From Deltaproteobacteria bacterium (lineage in GTDB: Bacteria > Desulfobacterota > Desulfuromonadia > Geobacterales > Pseudopelobacteraceae), in assembly GCA_021778115.1 (NCBI GenBank), contig JAJYCS010000017.1:1-37103 (forward strand): DNA of 37,103 bases, written 5' to 3'. Each line of letters opens with the position of its first letter. The stretch's first letter is position 1. Shown here one piece after another: positions 33,077 through 37,103 of this stretch. A program made the position numbers and the translations under genes. Under the pieces are notes generated by a model, which did no database searches, had not been told where the DNA came from, and worked only from the letters and a program-made list of their open reading frames with translations.

Positions 33077-33829
33077 TCAAATCCAGGTTAGAATAGCCGT
33101 TGTGGCAACAACGGCAAGCAGGGCAAGCACCTCGGCGGTCTCCGAGGTGAAGCCGGCAATGTCGCCGGTAACCCCGTCCAGCCGACGGGTGAAATACCAC
33201 CGCACCGTCAACGCCCAGAGGGAGACGGCCAGCAGGGCGATCAGGCCGGCAATCTGCAGGGTGAACCAGGCCAGCGGCAGTGCCGTTGCGGTGGCCAAAA
33301 GCAGCTGCGCCGGTCCCATACCGGTCAGTACGGTGTTGCCCAGGCCGTCGGCGCGGGCAGCCCGGCTGCCCGCCAGCAAGGCCACCTGGGCAAAACGGGC
33401 CAGTGCCGGGACGGCCAGCAGGGCAGGACGCTTCAGGTAGATCGGCACCGCCAGCAGGGCGGCGTATTTGAGCAGCAATCCCAACACCAGTCCCACCACG
33501 CCCAGGGCGCCAACCCGCGAATCCTTCATCACCGCCAGAAAGCGAACCTTATCGCCGCGGGCCGCCAGGCCGTCGCAGACATCCGCCAGGCCGTCCAGGT
33601 GCAGGCCGCCGGTCAGTAGGGCCAAGAGCATCACCAGCAGGGCATCGGTCAGGTGACGGGGGAAGAGTGGGGTCAGCGCCAGGTCAGCCAGCCAGAGCAG
33701 GCCGCCGATCAGCAGTCCCACCAGCGGGAACCAGGCCGTAGAGCGGCCCAGGTCGTCCGGTCCGCACCGTTTGGGGGACGGGACCGGCAGGATGGTCAGG
33801 AACTGGATGGCCAGCAGCAGGTGGCGCAT
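33077..33829 (-). CDS. cobS: Adenosylcobinamide-GDP ribazoletransferase (cobalamin synthase, CobS)
   Basis: CobS joins adenosylcobinamide-GDP and alpha-ribazole (phosphate) at the membrane to complete the cobamide. The 250-aa product is an integral membrane protein. It has the typical start LLLAIQFLTILPVP and the acidic motif GGLHLDGLADVCDGLAA (D-x2-D-x2-D-G type), followed by KDSRVGALGVVGLVLGLLLKYAAL. It lies 3 bp after the BzaF-like gene and 7 bp before cobC, so translation is probably coupled. Confidence 0.95.
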   Translation of the reverse strand: MRHLLLAIQFLTILPVPSPKRCGPDDLGRSTAWFPLVGLLIGGLLWLADLALTPLFPRHLTDALLVMLLALLTGGLHLDGLADVCDGLAARGDKVRFLAVMKDSRVGALGVVGLVLGLLLKYAALLAVPIYLKRPALLAVPALARFAQVALLAGSRAARADGLGNTVLTGMGPAQLLLATATALPLAWFTLQIAGLIALLAVSLWALTVRWYFTRRLDGVTGDIAGFTSETAEVLALLAVVATTAILTWI

Positions 33830-33832
33830 GGC

Positions 33833-35143
33833 CTAGCGCCTGTCTCCTTTAAGGTCGGCGGCGAACAGCTTGCCGGCCCCGCGGGAGGCGCAGAAGTCGC
33901 CACACATGGTGCAGGTGGCCTCGTCCTCAGGGGTGCGGCTGGCGCGGATCGCCTGGGCGTCCTCCGGGAAGAGGGCCAGCTCGAACTGTTTCTGCCAGTT
34001 CAGGTCGCGGCGGGCCTTGGACATCTCCTTGTCCCGCTCCCGCATCCGTTCCGGGTATTTGTTCATGTCGCCGATGTAGGCCGCGATCTTGGCCGCCTTG
34101 ACCCCGTCGCGCACGTCCTGCTCGTTGGGCAGGGCCAGGTGCTCGGCCGGGGTGATGTAGCAGATCAGGTCGGCGCCATACCGGGCAGACTGGGCCGCGC
34201 CGATGGCCGAGGTGATATGGTCGAAGCCGGGGGCCACGTCGGTGGGGATCGGTCCCAGCATGTAGTAGGGGGCGTCGCCGCTCATCCGTTTCTGCAGCTT
34301 GATGTTCCCTTCGATCTCGTCCAGCGGCACGTGGCCCGGCCCCTCTACCAGCATCTGGCAGCCCAGTTCACGACCCCGTTCGGCCAGTTCGCAGTTAAAG
34401 ATCAACTCCTGGATCTGGGCCCGGTCGGAGGAGTCGTGGATCGCGCCGGCCCGCAGGCCGTTGCCCAGCGAGAGTACGGTGTCATACTTCTTGAGGATGC
34501 CTGCCACCCGGTCGAACTGCTCGTACAGGGGGTTTTCGCGTTTATTGGCCAGCATCCAGGCCACCATGCTGACCCCGCCCTTGCTGACCAGGCCGCCGTA
34601 GCGGTAGCCCTGCAGCTTCAGGCGTTCTACGGTGCAGAGGTTGATGCCGCAGTGCACCGCCATGAAGGCCATGCCATCCGCGCACTGGCGCTCGATCAGG
34701 TCGAACAGCTCCTCCGGGTCCAACTTGTTGGGGTCGCCGTATTTGCGGGCCGCCTCGCAGAAGGCCTGGTAGAGCGGCACGTTGCCCACCGGCAGGTCAA
34801 CGGCGGCGATCACCTCCCGCCGTACCCGGTCCAGGTCACCGCCTACTGATAGCTCCATCAGGGTGTCGGCGCCGGTCTCCTGGGCCGCCAGCCCCTTGCG
34901 CACCTCGGCCGCGTAGTCAATGATGTCCGACGAGGTGCCGATGGAGGCGTTGATCTTGGTGCGCAGCCCCTTGCCGATACCGGCTACGCGGGCCGGTTTG
35001 CGGTGGTGGTTCCAGGGGATCACGATGGTGCCGGCCCCTACGCCGCTTCTGACCTGCTCGGCCGGCAGCCCCTCATTGTCGGCAACCTGTTGCATCTGTG
35101 CGGTGATCACGCCGTCGCGGGCATATTCGATCTGGGTTTTCAT
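33833..35143 (-). CDS. bzaF: ThiC-family radical SAM enzyme, probable 5-hydroxybenzimidazole synthase (BzaF)
   Basis: ThiC rearranges aminoimidazole ribotide to the thiamine pyrimidine; the paralogue BzaF turns the same substrate into 5-hydroxybenzimidazole, a cobamide lower-ligand precursor, without oxygen. The 436-aa product lacks the long N-terminal domain of ThiC from E. coli and has family blocks RTKINASIGTSSD, LSLGNGLRAGAIHDSSDRAQ, MLVEGPGHVPLDEI, APYYMLGPIPTDVAPGFDHI. The C-terminal cluster cysteines are C411, C414 and C418 (CTMCGDFC), spaced x2-x3 rather than the usual x2-x4. Placement between cobT and cobS under a B12 riboswitch, rather than in a thi operon, is the main argument for BzaF over ThiC. 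Confidence 0.85.
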   Translation of the reverse strand: MKTQIEYARDGVITAQMQQVADNEGLPAEQVRSGVGAGTIVIPWNHHRKPARVAGIGKGLRTKINASIGTSSDIIDYAAEVRKGLAAQETGADTLMELSVGGDLDRVRREVIAAVDLPVGNVPLYQAFCEAARKYGDPNKLDPEELFDLIERQCADGMAFMAVHCGINLCTVERLKLQGYRYGGLVSKGGVSMVAWMLANKRENPLYEQFDRVAGILKKYDTVLSLGNGLRAGAIHDSSDRAQIQELIFNCELAERGRELGCQMLVEGPGHVPLDEIEGNIKLQKRMSGDAPYYMLGPIPTDVAPGFDHITSAIGAAQSARYGADLICYITPAEHLALPNEQDVRDGVKAAKIAAYIGDMNKYPERMRERDKEMSKARRDLNWQKQFELALFPEDAQAIRASRTPEDEATCTMCGDFCASRGAGKLFAADLKGDRR

Positions 35144-35165
35144 GGAGGTTCCTTATACGTTTTCT

Positions 35166-36218
35166 TTAATGGCCAATGACGCCGGCCTCTTCAAACGTGG
35201 CCATCTCGGCCAGAATCTTGGCCCCGGCCTCGATCAGCGGCATGGCCAGGGCGGCGCCGGTCCCTTCCCCCAGCCGCAGGTCCAGGCCGAGAATCGGCCG
35301 GATGTCGATCCGCTCCAGCATGAAACGGTGCCCCACCTCCACCGATTCGTGGGCGGCAAACAGGTAGTCGTGTACGCTGGGGTGCAGTTCCGAGGCGATC
35401 AGGGCGCCGGCGGTGGAGATGAAACCGTCCACTACCACCGGAATGCGGTTGGCGGCGCAGCCCAGTACCAGCCCGGCGATGGCGGCGATCTCCAGGCCGC
35501 CCACCTTCTGCAGCACGTCCAGCGAGTCGTGCGGGTCGGGACGGTTGAGATCGAGCCCTTTCTGGATCGCCTGCACCTTCAGTCGCAGCGCCTCATCGCC
35601 GATGCCGGTGCCACGGTGGGTGACCTGTGCCACCGCAAGGCCGGCAAAGGCGGCGATGATGGCCGAGGATGGGCTGGTGTTGCCGATCCCCATCTCACCG
35701 GTCCCCACCAGGCCGACACCCTCCCGCTTACACTGGTCAGCCAACTCAATCCCGACCTGCAGGGCGGCCAGCATCTGGTCGCGGGTCATGGCCGGTCCCT
35801 TGGCAAAATTGGCGCTACCACGGGCTACTTTTTTATGGATCAGGCCGGGGCAGCCTGCAAAATCATGGTCCACCCCCACGTCCACCACCCGCACCTCGGC
35901 CCCGGCATGGCGGGCCAACACGTTGACCCCGGCCCCGCCGCGCAGGAAGTTGAACACCATCTGGGTGGTGACCTCTTTGGGGTAGAGGGAGACCCCTTCC
36001 TCGGTGATGCCGTGGTCGGCGGCAAAGGTGAAGATCACCTTTTTCGACAGGTCGGGCAGGTCCTGGCCGCTGATGGCCACCAGTCGGCAGGCGAACTCCT
36101 CCAGGCGGCCCAGGGCGTTCAACGGTTTGGTCTTGCGGTCCAGCCGTGCCTGGGTGGCGGCCAGCAGCTTGGCGTCAAGAGGGGCGATGCGAGACAGGAT
36201 GGCGGTGATACGGTTCAT
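35166..36218 (-). CDS. cobT: Nicotinate-nucleotide-dimethylbenzimidazole phosphoribosyltransferase (CobT)
   Basis: CobT activates the benzimidazole lower ligand by transferring ribose phosphate from nicotinate mononucleotide, forming alpha-ribazole phosphate. The 350-aa product has the expected length and blocks: [63 protein letters not shown], and [19 protein letters not shown], with the catalytic-region glutamate. It lies 16 bp after cobU and 22 bp before the BzaF-like gene, which would supply its substrate base. Confidence 0.96.
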   Translation of the reverse strand: MNRITAILSRIAPLDAKLLAATQARLDRKTKPLNALGRLEEFACRLVAISGQDLPDLSKKVIFTFAADHGITEEGVSLYPKEVTTQMVFNFLRGGAGVNVLARHAGAEVRVVDVGVDHDFAGCPGLIHKKVARGSANFAKGPAMTRDQMLAALQVGIELADQCKREGVGLVGTGEMGIGNTSPSSAIIAAFAGLAVAQVTHRGTGIGDEALRLKVQAIQKGLDLNRPDPHDSLDVLQKVGGLEIAAIAGLVLGCAANRIPVVVDGFISTAGALIASELHPSVHDYLFAAHESVEVGHRFMLERIDIRPILGLDLRLGEGTGAALAMPLIEAGAKILAEMATFEEAGVIGH

Positions 36219-36234
36219 GGAGAGCCCTCGGTGG

Positions 36235-36765
36235 TCATTTGAGCTTCAGCGGAATGCCGCTGATGACGGTGTAGACCTCGTCGCAGGTGGCGGCGAGGAT
36301 CTGGCTGGCCTGTCCGGCCAGGTCGCGGAACAGACGCCCCAGGCGGTGCTCCGGCACGATCCCCATACCGACCTCGTTGGTCACCAAGATCACCGGGGTC
36401 GTCATGCTGCGCAGGGTGGCGGCCAGGCGTTGTACCTCGGCAATGACCTGCCCCTCCTGGTCGGCGTCCTCCCGTCCCTGCAGCAGCAGGTTGGTGAGCC
36501 AGAGGGTGATACAATCCACCAGGATGGCGCGATAGCTGCCGTCCAGCCGGGACAGGGTCTGGGGTAGCGCCAGCGGTTCCTCCACCGTGTGCCAGTCGCT
36601 GCCGCGCCGTACCCGATGGCAGGCGATCCGTTCGTCCATCTCGGCGTCCAGCGGTTGGGCGGTGGCCAGGTAGCAGAGCGGTGCGCCGTATGCTGTGGCA
36701 AACTGTTCGGCAAAGCGGCTCTTGCCGCTGCGTGCGCCGCCGGTGATCAGGGTGGTGGTTGCCAT
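36235..36765 (-). CDS. cobU: Bifunctional adenosylcobinamide kinase/guanylyltransferase (CobU)
   Basis: CobU phosphorylates adenosylcobinamide and transfers GMP to it, producing the GDP-activated corrinoid for CobS. The 176-aa product has the P-loop [12 protein letters not shown] at about 9-20, a histidine for the GMP intermediate in [27 protein letters not shown], and the family signature [21 protein letters not shown] lies upstream of ATG 36765. It is the first gene behind the cobalamin riboswitch and its terminator. Confidence 0.96.
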   Translation of the reverse strand: MATTTLITGGARSGKSRFAEQFATAYGAPLCYLATAQPLDAEMDERIACHRVRRGSDWHTVEEPLALPQTLSRLDGSYRAILVDCITLWLTNLLLQGREDADQEGQVIAEVQRLAATLRSMTTPVILVTNEVGMGIVPEHRLGRLFRDLAGQASQILAATCDEVYTVISGIPLKLK

Positions 36766-36779
36766 GGATGCCTCGCCAC

Positions 36780-36816
36780 AAAAAAAACGACCTGTCCGTT
36801 GCGGGGACAGGTCGTT
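36780..36816 (-). terminator. Riboswitch expression platform: rho-independent terminator before cobU
   Basis: Minus strand AACGACCTGTCC (36816-36805) pairs with GGACAGGTCGTT (36797-36786), a perfect 12-bp stem followed by a run of T. It ends about 15 bp before the cobU start, so cob transcription should stop here unless the upstream riboswitch prevents hairpin formation. Confidence 0.9.
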
Positions 36817-36872
36817 GGATCGCGTACTACCGGCTTTGGTACCCCTCTCCCCGGAGGCCCATGAAGCTGGTG

Positions 36873-37000
36873 GCTGGCAGGTAACCTGGCTTTGGAGGCG
36901 ATTGGCGCCTCACATCACAGTTGCGGGACAGCGGGGGAATTGCACCCCCTTCCCCTGACAGACACAATCCGTTTTGTAACAGGCAGTGGGGCTACCTGTC
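36873..37000 (-). promoter_or_regulatory. Cobalamin (adenosylcobalamin) riboswitch
   Basis: On the minus strand the conserved core is easily read: AGGTAGCC at the 5' side, then GGGGAAGGGGGTGCAATTCC, CCGCTGTCCCGCAACTGTGA, and the B12 box AGCCAGGTTACCTGCC (36892-36876 region). This matches the cobalamin aptamer consensus. With ligand bound, the downstream terminator at 36816-36780 would form and shut off cobU-cobT-bzaF-cobS-cobC. Confidence 0.93.
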
Positions 37001-37021
37001 AAACTGATTACGGATCCTCCC

Positions 37022-37103
37022 TCACATCATCATGCCGCGGAAGGCGGAGGAGATGTTGCGGAACGGGGTTCGCATCGGCACGGTGGAGAGGTTGGTGGTC
37101 AGG
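37022..37103 (-). CDS. C-terminal end of an unidentified gene (partial)
   Basis: The minus strand is open from the window edge to TGA at 37024-37022, reading 26 residues ending in FRNISSAFRGMMM. I do not recognise it. It lies only about 22 bp upstream of the first riboswitch bases on the same strand, so it may belong to the same transcription unit as the cob genes. Confidence 0.5.
   Translation of the reverse strand, partial: LTTNLSTVPMRTPFRNISSAFRGMMM

Noticed and set aside
36997-37002. TTGACA on the minus strand with TTACAA 17 bases on, resembling a cob promoter
   Set aside because: These bases form the 5' part of the cobalamin aptamer (AGGTAGCC follows directly), and a start after TTACAA would remove part of the riboswitch.

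Overview
The window reads as about 37 kb of a GC-rich chromosome from an anaerobic delta-proteobacterium of the Geobacter type (Desulfuromonadota; a Geobacter or Trichlorobacter lovleyi relative is my best guess). This rests on gene content: Nuo complex I, a methyl-viologen-type hydrogenase with an HdrA partner, the siroheme-route heme synthase AhbD, hopanoid genes hpnJ/hpnK, MglA/MglB, a selenocysteine tRNA, and an anaerobic lower-ligand (BzaF-type) gene in a cobalamin operon. No phage, IS element or CRISPR was seen, and no gene-free stretch exceeds 300 bases.

Layout. 1-3138 (+): the end of nuoL, then nuoM and nuoN, closed by a strong terminator. 3228-21856 (-): one uninterrupted collinear block of 17 genes with gaps of at most 42 bp and many 4-bp overlaps. 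In transcription order it holds a TusA-like sulfur carrier, a GAF/HD-GYP protein, a CheY-like receiver, a REC-PAS histidine kinase, two CheW proteins, a Cache chemoreceptor, CheB, CheR-TPR, a CheA-REC hybrid, a second receiver and an Hpt-REC-REC-GGDEF diguanylate cyclase. It then runs with only 23 bp between genes into a group 3c-like [NiFe]-hydrogenase (small subunit, large subunit, maturation protease), HdrA and MvhD. HdrB and HdrC are absent. 22030-22361 (-): tRNA-Sec, tRNA-Arg and tRNA-Ser. 22452-23553 (-): mglB-mglA. 23752-25448 (+): ahbD, tRNA-Phe and a small secreted Cys-containing protein.

25510-26929: an IclR regulator and a universal stress protein, divergent from overlapping promoters. 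26966-27754 (+): a secreted polysaccharide deacetylase. 27770-31311 (-): hpnJ, hpnK, a small EamA-type membrane protein and proC, behind a consensus-like promoter with an inverted repeat over its -10. 31417-32396: a helix-hairpin-helix secreted protein (-) and an unknown 128-aa protein (+). 32467-37000 (-): a cobalamin riboswitch and terminator followed by cobU, cobT, a ThiC/BzaF-like gene, cobS and cobC. The window closes in the 3' end of an unidentified minus-strand gene.

How it may work together. The most striking feature is the continuous signalling-to-hydrogenase block. A complete chemosensory phosphorelay has a predicted c-di-GMP phosphodiesterase near its start and a diguanylate cyclase at its end, and is immediately followed by a hydrogenase/HdrA module that should pass H2-derived electrons to flavin and FeS carriers. 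Co-transcription is inferred from spacing, not shown. The cobalamin operon assembles the nucleotide loop, and its ThiC-like member suggests the cell makes its own benzimidazole-type lower ligand without oxygen.
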